Of a stretch of 33,900 bases of DNA, positions 25,970 to 33,200 are shown in pieces; position 1 is the stretch's first letter, and each line of letters starts with the position of its first letter. The stretch is from Mxb001 sp964537955. Lineage in GTDB: Bacteria; Actinomycetota; Actinomycetes; S36-B12. The stretch is from contig CAZICY010000018.1 in the NCBI GenBank assembly GCA_964537955.1, forward strand, positions 1 to 33,900. Reading direction: 5' to 3'. The notes below the pieces were generated by a model. It had not been told where the DNA came from, ran no database searches, and worked only from the letters and a program-made list of their open reading frames with translations. The translations under genes were made by a program, and so were the position numbers.

Positions 25970-27058
25970 ATGTCCCGTCGCCTGGTGTCCGTCGCTCTCG
26001 CCTCCCTCGTCGTCGCGTCGCTCGCCCCCGCGAGCACCGCGGCGCTGGCAGCCGCGAGCGATGCTCCGCCCGCCCCGAGCGTCGCCCCCGCGGACTCGGA
26101 TCCGGCGACCCTCGACGTCACGCCGCTGACGACGGTGCTCGATGCGCGCAAGCGCCACACCGAGTTCTTCTCGGTCAACTTCCAGGCGGAGGCCGGCGAG
26201 GTGCGATTCGTCGCCACCGAGTTGGTCGTCAAGGACGCCAAGAAGACTGCGCCGGCCGAGCTCTTCCTCGGCGTCACCCTCTCCTGCCTCAGCCCCTCGG
26301 GACGGGTCACTTCGGCCGAGGCGGGCCGCAACGTGTGGCCGGCCGGCTCCGACTTCATGATCCCCGTGGGATTCACGATGCAGACCGACGTCGAGGGGCT
26401 GCACAAGTGCCGCTCCGACGTGATGATGTGCGATCCAGGCAACTGCAACTCGCCCACCGGCAAGGGCAGGGTGGCCATCGTCACCCAGAAGATGGATCCG
26501 AGGAACTTCTCCCTGCTCTACGTCAGCACGGCGCTTCCCGCGTGGGCGAAGAGCCAGCGGGTGCCACCGGGCGGGGACCGCATCGTCAAGCCGGGTACGT
26601 CGTACACGATGTCGGGCAGCTTCGACGTGAGCGAGTCGCCGGGCCCCATCCGCGTGGGCGGCATCCTGTCGATGACCAACTGCATCGAGAAGGCCTATCC
26701 GGACATCTGCAAGGAGGCGGGCAAGACCGCCGTCCGCGGATCCGCGACGGCCAACGTCTCGCTCACCCTCCAGCAGGTGGCGACGGTCTCGGGAGCCACG
26801 TGCGCGAAGGCGACCGCGACTCGAGGCTCCGGCGTGGGCACCACCAAGATCACGTGGCAGCAGCACCACGCCGTGCTGTCGATCTTCGTCCCCGACTTCA
26901 CGCTGAGCGATGACCCAGGCTGCGGGCAGACCGTCAAGGTCAGCGTGACCGTCAAGGCCGGCAAGGGTAATGCCCTCGCCCTGGAGGCGGGATCCAAGGC
27001 GAAGATCACGAGCGTCATCTACGCCATCCCCGGCGACGTCATCCCCGCAGGCCGCTGA
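25970..27058 (+). CDS. secreted protein of unknown function
   Basis: 362 residues. A signal peptide (about 1-32: positive MSRR, hydrophobic core, ending ALAA-AS) and an Ala/Pro-rich linker precede a beta-rich globular part. Cysteines occur in clusters: LSCLS, HKC, MMC, GNC, TNC, DIC, ATC and GCG, eight in all outside the signal peptide, suggesting several disulfide bonds in the exported protein. There is no lipobox, no transmembrane helix after the signal peptide and no known catalytic motif that I recognise. It lies directly upstream of vkor on the same strand; VKOR-type enzymes supply disulfide-forming power in actinobacteria, so a client relationship is conceivable but unproven. It diverges from the DUF3159 gene with 52 bases between start codons. 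Confidence 0.82.
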   Translation: MSRRLVSVALASLVVASLAPASTAALAAASDAPPAPSVAPADSDPATLDVTPLTTVLDARKRHTEFFSVNFQAEAGEVRFVATELVVKDAKKTAPAELFLGVTLSCLSPSGRVTSAEAGRNVWPAGSDFMIPVGFTMQTDVEGLHKCRSDVMMCDPGNCNSPTGKGRVAIVTQKMDPRNFSLLYVSTALPAWAKSQRVPPGGDRIVKPGTSYTMSGSFDVSESPGPIRVGGILSMTNCIEKAYPDICKEAGKTAVRGSATANVSLTLQQVATVSGATCAKATATRGSGVGTTKITWQQHHAVLSIFVPDFTLSDDPGCGQTVKVSVTVKAGKGNALALEAGSKAKITSVIYAIPGDVIPAGR

Positions 27059-27112
27059 CCTGCGGCGCTGCTGTGACACGGGGCTCCGCGAGCCGGTGAG
27101 GACGAAGCGTCG

Positions 27113-27118
27113 TACCGT
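27113..27118 (+). promoter_or_regulatory. -10 element of vkor
   Basis: TACCGT ends 6 bases before ATG 27125; leaderless transcript predicted. Confidence 0.6.
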
Positions 27119-27124
27119 GATGCC

Positions 27125-27775
27125 ATGTCATCCGTGACCGAGGACCTCAGCGTCGATCCGCTCGACGAGTGGCGGGCGGATCGGGTCCGGCGGCTGGACC
27201 GCACGACGGCGTGGATCCTCGTCGTGGGGGGTGTGCTCGGCCTCATCGCCGCCTTCGAACTCACCGTCGAGAAGGTCCGCGTGCTCGCGGACCCCACCTA
27301 TGTCCCGGCGTGCGACCTCAATCCCGTCCTGTCCTGCGGGTCGGTGATCGTCACCGAGCAGGCGGAGGTCTTCGGCTTCCCCAACCCGGTGCTCGGTCTG
27401 ACCGGATTCACCGTCGTCATCACGCTCGGCGTGCTGCTTGCCGCTCGCGTGGCGCTGCCGCGATGGGTGTGGCTCGGCCTCAACGCGGGCGCACTGCTTG
27501 GCTTCGCGTTCGTCCAGTGGCTCGTGTGGCAGAGCCTGTATTCCATCGGCTCCCTGTGCCCTTGGTGCATGGTCGTGTGGACCGTGACGGCGCCGATCTT
27601 CGTGTGGGTGACCTCGGCCAACCTGCTGTCCGGGCGCCTGCCCACGCCGGAGTCGTGGAGCAGTGCCGTGTCGGCACTCGTCGGCCTGCGCGGCCTGATC
27701 CTGGCCGCGTGGTACGTCATCGTCCTCGGCCTGATCTTCGTCCGCTGGCAGGACTACTGGCTCGGGTCGATCTGA
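27125..27775 (+). CDS. vitamin K epoxide reductase (VKOR) family protein
   Basis: 216 residues, integral membrane. Four to five helices are apparent (about 29-45, 89-108, 113-136, 146-166, 188-208). The four family cysteines are present: loop pair Cys63 and Cys71 (CDLNPVLSCGSV) and the active-site CPWC (Cys145 and Cys148). Bacterial VKORs reoxidise a DsbA partner with a quinone acceptor and so drive disulfide bond formation outside the membrane. No exported thioredoxin-fold partner is fused or adjacent; the DsbA-like protein at 23119 has no signal peptide and is not the expected partner. The 3' end runs into a tandem repeat shared with the end of the convergent flavoenzyme gene. Confidence 0.93.
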   Translation: MSSVTEDLSVDPLDEWRADRVRRLDRTTAWILVVGGVLGLIAAFELTVEKVRVLADPTYVPACDLNPVLSCGSVIVTEQAEVFGFPNPVLGLTGFTVVITLGVLLAARVALPRWVWLGLNAGALLGFAFVQWLVWQSLYSIGSLCPWCMVVWTVTAPIFVWVTSANLLSGRLPTPESWSSAVSALVGLRGLILAAWYVIVLGLIFVRWQDYWLGSI

Positions 27776-27823
27776 CCGCTGGGGCTGGCTGACCGCTGGG
27801 ACTGGCTGACCGCTAGGACTTGA
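27773..27823. repeat. 17-bp tandem repeat, three copies, joining two convergent gene ends
   Basis: TGACCGCTGGGGCTGGC (27773-27789) and TGACCGCTGGGACTGGC (27790-27806) differ at one base; a third, more divergent copy (27807-27823) begins TGACCGCTAGGACT. The first copy starts with the vkor TGA stop codon, and the third contains the stop codon and last codons of the convergent flavoenzyme gene (27813 onward). Confidence 0.85.
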
Positions 27824-30269
27824 TGCGGGCGTTGTCCGGGTCGTACATCGGGCGCAGCGACGCGACCGCGGGGTAGCGCACGCCGGCGATGTCGATCTCC
27901 CACGTGCCGGAGTTGATGACGTCCGGTGTCACCGGTTCACCGGTCTCGATCATCGCCAGCCCGACGGCTCCACCGAGGGTGTGGCCGTAGCTCGCGGCGC
28001 GGATGTAGCCGACCGGCACGCCATCGCGGTAGACGACCTCGCCGTGGAACATGAGCGGCTCGGGGTCGAGGACACGCACCTGGGCCAGGCGGCGCATGAG
28101 CGGGCCCGACTCCTTGAGTGAGGTGACCGCCTGCCGTCCGACGAAGTCCTTGTCCCAGTCGATCGTGAAGCCCAGGCCCGTCTCGAGCGGAGAGTCGGTG
28201 TTGTCGATGTCGTGGCCGAAGTCGCGGTAGGCCTTCTCCATGCGCAGCGACGACAGTGCCTTCAGTCCCACGTGGGCGAGGTCGTACGCCGCACCCGCCT
28301 CCGTCACGAGGTCGTACACGTAGGCCGCCTGCTCTGTGGGCACGAAGAGCTCGTAGCCGAGCTCGCCAAGGTAGGTGATGCGGACGCACAGCACGCGAGC
28401 GAAGCCGAGGTCGATCTCGCGTGCGGCGCGGAAGGCAAACTCGTCGTTCGACATGTCCGTCGACGTGATCGACTGGAGGAGCTCTCGAGACCTGGGTCCT
28501 TGGACATTGATCTGCGCGAGCCCCGAGGTGACGTCGGTGACCCACCCGCGCTGGCCGTGGAGGGCGCGCTTGAGCATGGTCTCGACGTGCCGGTGGGCCG
28601 TGTCGGACGCGACGACGAGGAAGTCGCCCTCGCTCAGCTTCGTCACGGTGAGGTCGGCCTCCAGGGTGCCTGCGTCGTTGAGCCACTGGGTGTAGGTGAT
28701 GACACCGGGGTCGCCATCGACGCGATTGGTGCTCAGGCGGTCCAGAACGGATCCGGCGTCGGGGCCCTGGACCCGGAACTTCGCCATGAACGACATATCC
28801 ATCAGGCCCACGCCTTCGCGGACTGCCCGGTGCTCGCTCGCCCACTGCTCGAACCAGCGCTGCCGTCCCCAGCTCAGCTCGCCAGGGTCCGCCACCTGCC
28901 CCGGTCCGGCGTACCAGTCGGCGCCCTCCCATCCGGAGACATCGCGGAAGTACGCACCCTGCGCGGCAAGGCGATCGTGCAGGGGCGAGCGCTTGATGCC
29001 GCGCGCCGTCTTCATCGACTTCCCCGGGAAGTGCGTCTGGTAGACCATGCCGAGCGACTCGACCGTGCGCGTCGCGCGGTACTCCGGGGCGAGCTGGTAG
29101 GGATGCAGGCGGTCGATGTTCATGCCCGTCACGTCGATGTCCGGCAGTCCGTCGACGATCCACGTCGCGATCGCGCGGCCGATGCCGCCACCGGTGAGGA
29201 TGCCGATGGAGTTGAGTCCGGCGGCCACGAAGTAGCCCCTGACCTCGGGCGATTCGCCGACCACGGGGGAGAGGTCGGGCGTGAAGGACTCCGGGCCGCA
29301 GAAGAACGTGCGGATGCCGACCTCCATGGACGCCGGCACGCGTGCCATGGCCTTCTCGAGGTAGGGGCCCATCCGCTCCCAGTCCGGCGGGAGAGTGAGG
29401 AACGACGCGTCCTCCGGGATGGCATCGACGTGCCAGGGTGCGCAGACCGGCTCGAAGAGGCCGATCATCATGCCGTCGCCCTCGGGCCGGTAGTAGCCGT
29501 AGGAGCCCGGATCCTCGAGCACGGGCAGGTCCGGATCGAGCCCCGGGATGGGGTCGGTGAGCAGGTAGTAGTGCTCCGCTGCCTGGTTGGGCACCGTGAC
29601 ACCCGAGCGCTCGGCGAGCTGCCGCGCCCACATGCCCGCGCAGTTGACGACGTACTCGCACTCGATGTCGCCGCGCTCGGTGCGCACCCCGACCACCCGG
29701 CCGTCCTTCACGAGGACGTCGAGCACCGGGGTGCCCTCGAGGACCGTCACGCCCTGCATGCGCGCCCCCTTGGCGAGTGCCATGGTCGCGTCGACGGGAT
29801 TCACTCGGCCGTCCTGTGGCATGTAGAACCCGGCGAGCAGGTCATCGGTGCGCGCGGGCGGGAAGAGATCGGCCACCTCGGTCGGCGAGATCTCGTGCAC
29901 CTCGGTGCCCATGAGGCGGTTGAACGCCGCGACGCGGCGGTACTCCTCGAGCCGCCCCTCGTCGGCGGCCACCTCAATGAGGCCGATCGGGGCGAAGCCC
30001 GTCGACTGCCCCGTCTCGGCCTCCAGTCGGCTGTAGAGATCGCGCGTGTAGTGGCGCATCCGGGTGGATGTCTCGGAGAAGGACCCGAAGGTGACCATGA
30101 GCCCGGCCGCGTGCCAGGTGGTGCCCGAGGTGAGCCGGTCGCGCTCGAGCAGCAGCGTCTCGCGGCCCCAGCCCAGGTGGCCCAGGTGATAGGCGACCGA
30201 GGCGCCGATGATCCCGCCGCCGATGACGACGACCCGTGTGCGCGACGGCAGATCCGTTCCTGAGGACAT
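27813..30269 (-). CDS. FAD-dependent oxidoreductase with GcvT-like domain (dimethylglycine/sarcosine dehydrogenase family)
   Basis: 818 residues. Order of domains: DAO-type FAD-binding domain (about 10-370) with VVVIGGGIIGASV at 13-25 and SGTTWHAAGL, in which His53 is the position of covalent FAD attachment in dimethylglycine dehydrogenase; FAO_M-type middle region (about 375-430); GcvT folate-binding domain (about 440-715, MDMSFMAKFRVQGPDA, YTQWLNDAGTLEADLTV); GcvT C-terminal barrel (about 725-818). Family members oxidatively demethylate N-methyl glycines or related amines and pass the C1 unit to tetrahydrofolate. The substrate is not fixed by sequence, and no soxBDG or glyA genes are adjacent. 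It is divergent from a SRPBCC protein gene. ATG 30269 directly precedes the dinucleotide fold, and a TAGCGT box lies 8 bases upstream. Confidence 0.92.
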   Translation of the reverse strand: MSSGTDLPSRTRVVVIGGGIIGASVAYHLGHLGWGRETLLLERDRLTSGTTWHAAGLMVTFGSFSETSTRMRHYTRDLYSRLEAETGQSTGFAPIGLIEVAADEGRLEEYRRVAAFNRLMGTEVHEISPTEVADLFPPARTDDLLAGFYMPQDGRVNPVDATMALAKGARMQGVTVLEGTPVLDVLVKDGRVVGVRTERGDIECEYVVNCAGMWARQLAERSGVTVPNQAAEHYYLLTDPIPGLDPDLPVLEDPGSYGYYRPEGDGMMIGLFEPVCAPWHVDAIPEDASFLTLPPDWERMGPYLEKAMARVPASMEVGIRTFFCGPESFTPDLSPVVGESPEVRGYFVAAGLNSIGILTGGGIGRAIATWIVDGLPDIDVTGMNIDRLHPYQLAPEYRATRTVESLGMVYQTHFPGKSMKTARGIKRSPLHDRLAAQGAYFRDVSGWEGADWYAGPGQVADPGELSWGRQRWFEQWASEHRAVREGVGLMDMSFMAKFRVQGPDAGSVLDRLSTNRVDGDPGVITYTQWLNDAGTLEADLTVTKLSEGDFLVVASDTAHRHVETMLKRALHGQRGWVTDVTSGLAQINVQGPRSRELLQSITSTDMSNDEFAFRAAREIDLGFARVLCVRITYLGELGYELFVPTEQAAYVYDLVTEAGAAYDLAHVGLKALSSLRMEKAYRDFGHDIDNTDSPLETGLGFTIDWDKDFVGRQAVTSLKESGPLMRRLAQVRVLDPEPLMFHGEVVYRDGVPVGYIRAASYGHTLGGAVGLAMIETGEPVTPDVINSGTWEIDIAGVRYPAVASLRPMYDPDNARIKS

Positions 30270-30277
30270 GGCGCCAG

Positions 30278-30370
30278 ACGCTATCGCCCGGCGGAGCCGG
30301 CGCGGCGGCCCCCGTCAGGCCGGCCAACTTCGCCGGATCTGCTCCGCCGGGTCTGCCATCGCCCTAGCGT
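30278..30370. promoter_or_regulatory. mirrored divergent promoter region of the flavoenzyme and SRPBCC genes
   Basis: Both genes have the identical -10 hexamer TAGCGT: minus strand 30283-30278 (8 bases before ATG 30269) and plus strand 30365-30370 (6 bases before ATG 30377). Upstream of each is an identical 11-bp element, GCTCCGCCGGG, oriented toward its gene: 30297-30287 on the minus strand, 3 bp from its -10, and 30341-30351 on the plus strand, 13 bp from its -10. The two spacings differ by 10 bp, one helical turn. This looks like a pair of regulator sites shared by the two genes. Confidence 0.5.
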
Positions 30371-30376
30371 GCCTCC

Positions 30377-30811
30377 ATGGGAGCCGTCTCCGTGTCCGAG
30401 AGCGTCGTCATCGCCGCGCCGCTCGATCGCGTGCTTGCCGTGCTGCGCGATCTGCCCGCGCAGGTCGACTGGTTCCCCGGGTGTCTCGGCTCGACCGTGC
30501 TGGCCACGGATGACGCGGGCCTGCCGGCGCGGGCACGCCAGGTCAACGACGTCAAGGTCGCCAAGGATGAATTCGAGCTCGACTACGCGCACACGGACAC
30601 GTCGATGTCCTGGCGGCTGGTCGCGCCCAGCACGGCGCAGAAGGACGCGAGCGGATCGTGGACGCTCGTGGCGAGCGGGGATACGACGCGGGCCACGCTC
30701 GCCCTGTCCATCGAGCCGTCGCTGCCGCTGCCGGGATTCCTCGTCAAGAAGGCCCTGGGGGACACCGCCAAGGGAGCGACCAAGGCGCTCAAGGCCTACT
30801 GCGAGTCCTAG
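30377..30811 (+). CDS. SRPBCC (START-like / polyketide cyclase-type) family protein
   Basis: 144 residues, cytoplasmic. The pattern SVSESVVIAAPLDRVLAVLRD at the start, LPAQVDWFPGC, alternating beta strands through TSMSWRLVAPS and a long C-terminal helix (LVKKALGDTAKGATKALKAYCES) match the SRPBCC helix-grip fold, which binds a hydrophobic ligand in a deep pocket. No catalytic residues can be pointed to. It is transcribed away from the flavoenzyme gene from a matching promoter, hinting at co-regulation. It converges on the EthD gene, sharing the CTAG stop overlap. Confidence 0.88.
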   Translation: MGAVSVSESVVIAAPLDRVLAVLRDLPAQVDWFPGCLGSTVLATDDAGLPARARQVNDVKVAKDEFELDYAHTDTSMSWRLVAPSTAQKDASGSWTLVASGDTTRATLALSIEPSLPLPGFLVKKALGDTAKGATKALKAYCES

Positions 30812-31107
30812 TCGAGGATCGCGTGCTCCTCGACGGGCATGCGCACCCTCGAGGACACGTGCGCGAGCGAGTCAGCCGCCACGGCCTTGCCGATCTCGGT
30901 GGCGTACGCCGCATCGGCCGCCTCCGCGGAGTCGAACCACAGTTCCGCGATGCCATCGAAGGGCGCATCCTCCCCGAGGAGGTTGAAGCGGATCCGTCGT
31001 ACGCCGGGGAGGGTGCGGGCAAGCGGAGCGTGCTCGTGGATCCACCAGTGCGCGAACTCGTCATGGCTCATGTCATCGCGGCGGACGAGCCCGATCATGA
31101 CCTTCAC
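30808..31107 (-). CDS. EthD domain protein
   Basis: 99 residues from GTG 31107, or 96 from ATG 31098. The ferredoxin-like dimeric alpha/beta-barrel family signature is clear: KVMIGLVRRDDMSHDEFAHW followed by IHEHAPLARTLPGVRRI and the AELWFDSAEAADAAY helix. EthD-type proteins accompany many oxidative degradation pathways with unclear chemistry. The GTG has GGGAG 6 bases upstream and sits 1 base after the stop of the DUF1185 gene; the ATG has GAGGTG about 6 bases upstream; either could be used. It is the last gene of the minus-strand run and is surely co-transcribed with the DUF1185 gene. Confidence 0.88.
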   Translation of the reverse strand: MKVMIGLVRRDDMSHDEFAHWWIHEHAPLARTLPGVRRIRFNLLGEDAPFDGIAELWFDSAEAADAAYATEIGKAVAADSLAHVSSRVRMPVEEHAILD

Positions 31108-31108
31108 C

Positions 31109-31672
31109 TCAGGCTCCCGGCTTCTGCACGCGCGCGTGTGGCCGGCCGCCCGTGGACAGCACGAGGGCGATGAGGATCTCGTCGTCACGGGGCGCGTCGG
31201 GCAGGGAGATCTCGGCCGCGTCCATGTCGTCGAAGACCCAGCGGTCGTCCTTGTTGCCGATCGGCATCGTGATCGCTGCGCCCGGGCCGCCGACCTTCTT
31301 GGTGCCCGGGATGATGTCGGCTCCGCCACCGATGGCCGCCCGCACGGGCGCGCCGAATCTCGGGTGCAGCACGGCAGCAGTGTGCTCGAGCTCCCCGCGC
31401 GTGCCGACGATCGCTCCCTTGCCGTAGCCCCGCACCTGATCGGGGGTGACGCCGGCGCTCGCGAGCACCTCGAGGGCTCGCTGCACGAGCACGCCCGCGA
31501 CCTCCGCGCTCATCTCCTCGAGCGGGCCGAGGTCGGCGACGAGCGGCTTGCCTGCCAGGGGATTGGCGACCACCGCTGCCGCCACGACCTTGCGCGTCGG
31601 CGGTGATACGGGCGCCCCAGCTTCGGCGTGCACCTCGGTGAGCGTGACGCTCACGACGCGGATGTCGGCCAT
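31109..31672 (-). CDS. DUF1185 (amino acid synthesis family) protein
   Basis: 187 residues from ATG 31672, with a strong AGGAGG ribosome binding site 4 bases upstream. The family pattern is visible: IRVVSVTLTEVHAEAG at the start, a region naming metal or substrate loops (VVANPLAG ... LGPLEEMSAEV), GYGKGAIVGTRGELEH, AAVLHPRFG and GGGADIIPGTKKVGGPG. Such proteins are annotated as amino acid synthesis but, to my knowledge, the function is not established; they often occur beside catabolic and EthD-like genes. The stop codon lies 1 base from the EthD gene start, so the two form a tight operon. It is not clear whether the promoter lies in the 46 bases upstream or before the membrane-protein gene at 32111. 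Confidence 0.87.
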   Translation of the reverse strand: MADIRVVSVTLTEVHAEAGAPVSPPTRKVVAAAVVANPLAGKPLVADLGPLEEMSAEVAGVLVQRALEVLASAGVTPDQVRGYGKGAIVGTRGELEHTAAVLHPRFGAPVRAAIGGGADIIPGTKKVGGPGAAITMPIGNKDDRWVFDDMDAAEISLPDAPRDDEILIALVLSTGGRPHARVQKPGA

Positions 31673-31718
31673 CGAGCCTCCTCGGATAGGGCGCACACTC
31701 TGTCAGGGGCGCGGGCCG

Positions 31719-32111
31719 TCAGGGTCGTCGGGCTCGGCGCGCGCGCAGGGCGAGTCCCGCGAAGGCCGCGCTGACCGCGAGGGATGCGCCGATGGCGCCA
31801 GCTGCGGCCTGGGGCTTCGTGCGACCGGTCGCTAGCGGCGCAGCGGCCGCCGCGGCGTCGAGGACCTCCGTCACGGCATTGATCCAGGCCACGCGCTCCA
31901 GGCGCCGGGGATCATGCCGCGCGTCCCACACCAGCACCCCGAGCACCGCATTGCGCACCGCGAACAGGCGCGCGAAGTAGCGCAGGGTAGGTGAGTCCTC
32001 TGACTCATCGATGCCGAAGGCCTTGAGCAGCGCCCCGGGGGCTAGGCCCGCGGCAGCGCCGACCCCCACGCGCTCGGCGAGCATCGCTCCGGCGTACCCG
32101 GTCAGGGACAT
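31719..32111 (-). CDS. small membrane protein of unknown function (possibly DUF4267-like)
   Basis: 130 residues from ATG 32111, which has AGGAGG 6 bases upstream. Hydrophobic segments lie near 5-25 (GYAGAMLAERVGVGAAAGLAPG), 48-62 (FARLFAVRNAVLGVLVW) and 100-122 (AAAGAIGASLAVSAAFAGLAL), ending in a strongly basic RARRARRP tail that should stay in the cytoplasm. The YFARLFAVRNAVLG / WINAVTEVLD pattern resembles the DUF4267 type, but that is a guess. It is divergent from the aldo/keto reductase gene, separated by 86 bases, and 46 bases upstream of the DUF1185 gene on the same strand. Confidence 0.75.
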   Translation of the reverse strand: MSLTGYAGAMLAERVGVGAAAGLAPGALLKAFGIDESEDSPTLRYFARLFAVRNAVLGVLVWDARHDPRRLERVAWINAVTEVLDAAAAAAPLATGRTKPQAAAGAIGASLAVSAAFAGLALRARRARRP

Positions 32112-32160
32112 CGTCGCCTCCTGGTCTTGCGTAGGTGGAGGGCCCACTGTGCCACCGGGC

Positions 32161-32166
32161 TAGGGT
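32161..32166 (+). promoter_or_regulatory. -10 element of the aldo/keto reductase gene (leadered)
   Basis: TAGGGT, with the predicted start near 32173 giving a leader of about 25 bases that contains GGAGAGGA (32183-32190). This contrasts with the leaderless promoters in the rest of the window. Confidence 0.5.
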
Positions 32167-32197
32167 CGAGGTCCGCGATTCCGGAGAGGACGTGCAC

Positions 32198-33148
32198 GTG
32201 GACCAGCGCATGCTCGGTGAGCTCGAGGTGAGCGCCATCGGCCTCGGGTGCATGCCCATGTCCTGGGCCTACAACGTCGCCGATGCCGATGCCACGGAGG
32301 TCGAGGCCACGCTCCATCGCGCGGTGGAGCTCGGCATCACCCTGCTCGACACCGCCGATGTCTACGGACCCTTCACCAATGAGGAGATCATCCGCGAATA
32401 CGTCGTGCGCGCAGGTCTGCGCGACCGCGTCGTCATCGCGACCAAGGCCGGCCTCGTGCCGATCGACGCGACCACATACGGGCGCGACGGGACCCCCGAG
32501 CACATCCGCTCCGCCTGCGACGCATCGCTCACGCGACTCGGGATCGACACGATCGACCTCTACCAGCTGCATCGCGTCGACCCGCAGGTCCCCGTGGAGG
32601 AGACGTGGGGCGCCATGGCCGAGCTCGCGTCGGCGGGCAAGGTGCGCTACCTGGGCCTGTCCGAGGCGACGGCCGAGGAGATCGCCGCCGCAGATGCCGT
32701 GCACCCGGTGTCGAGTGTGCAGAGCGAACTGTCCGTCTGGACTGACGAGAACATCGTCAACGGCGTGCTCGCGCTCACGCAGGAGCGCGGGATCGGATTC
32801 CTCGCCTACTGCCCGCTGGGCCGGGGATTCCTCACCGGAGCGCTCACCGCCGACGCGATCGGCGAGGGGGACTTCCGCTCGGCGAACCCGCGCTTCACCC
32901 CGGAGGCGATGGCGGCCAACTCCGCGATCGTCGACGGGGTGCGCGCGGTCGCGGATCGTCTCGGTGTCAGCCCCGCGCAGGTTGCGCTCGCCTGGGTGCT
33001 CGCGCAGGGCGACCACGTCGTCCCTATCCCGGGCACGAAGCGCCGGCGCTGGCTTGAAGAGAACGCCGCCGCGGTCGACGTGGTGCTCGAGCCCACCGAT
33101 CTCGCGGACCTCGCTGCCCTGCCCCGCTCGGTGGCCCCGCGCTACTGA
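32198..33148 (+). CDS. aldo/keto reductase
   Basis: 316 residues from GTG 32198. The AKR tetrad is complete: Asp51, Tyr56 (LLDTADVYG), Lys83 (IATKAG) and His125 (YQLHRVD). The (beta/alpha)8 barrel and C-terminal NADPH-binding loop (AWVLAQGDHVVPIPGTKRRRWLEENA) are of the AKR13-type/YajO-like subgroup. It reduces aldehydes or ketones with NADPH; the physiological substrate is unknown. GTG 32198 has AGGA 7 bases upstream; GTG 32192 and ATG 32210 are possible alternatives, but AGGA is 1 base and 19 bases away from these. It is monocistronic or leads into the RDD gene 52 bases downstream. Confidence 0.93.
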   Translation: MDQRMLGELEVSAIGLGCMPMSWAYNVADADATEVEATLHRAVELGITLLDTADVYGPFTNEEIIREYVVRAGLRDRVVIATKAGLVPIDATTYGRDGTPEHIRSACDASLTRLGIDTIDLYQLHRVDPQVPVEETWGAMAELASAGKVRYLGLSEATAEEIAAADAVHPVSSVQSELSVWTDENIVNGVLALTQERGIGFLAYCPLGRGFLTGALTADAIGEGDFRSANPRFTPEAMAANSAIVDGVRAVADRLGVSPAQVALAWVLAQGDHVVPIPGTKRRRWLEENAAAVDVVLEPTDLADLAALPRSVAPRY

Positions 33149-33188
33149 TCGACCCAAGATCCGGCGGCTCGAGTCCTTGGATGTCTGC

Positions 33189-33194
33189 GAGGAT
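33189..33194 (+). promoter_or_regulatory. candidate -10 (or ribosome binding site) of the RDD protein gene
   Basis: TGCGAGGAT gives a TGn-extended GAGGAT hexamer ending 6 bases before GTG 33201. The AGGA inside it could serve as a Shine-Dalgarno sequence 8 bases from the start instead; the sequence alone does not decide. Confidence 0.35.
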
Positions 33195-33200
33195 CAGCCC

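Noticed and set aside
23119..27775. The DsbA-like protein as redox partner of the VKOR
   Set aside because: The DsbA-like protein lacks a signal peptide and follows the cytoplasmic mycothiol-dependent type, whereas VKOR serves exported thioredoxin-fold partners.
28212..30263. A 683-residue plus-strand open frame across the flavoenzyme gene
   Set aside because: It is antisense to an intact five-motif FAD/GcvT protein and has a biased Arg/Val/His/Gly composition without domains.
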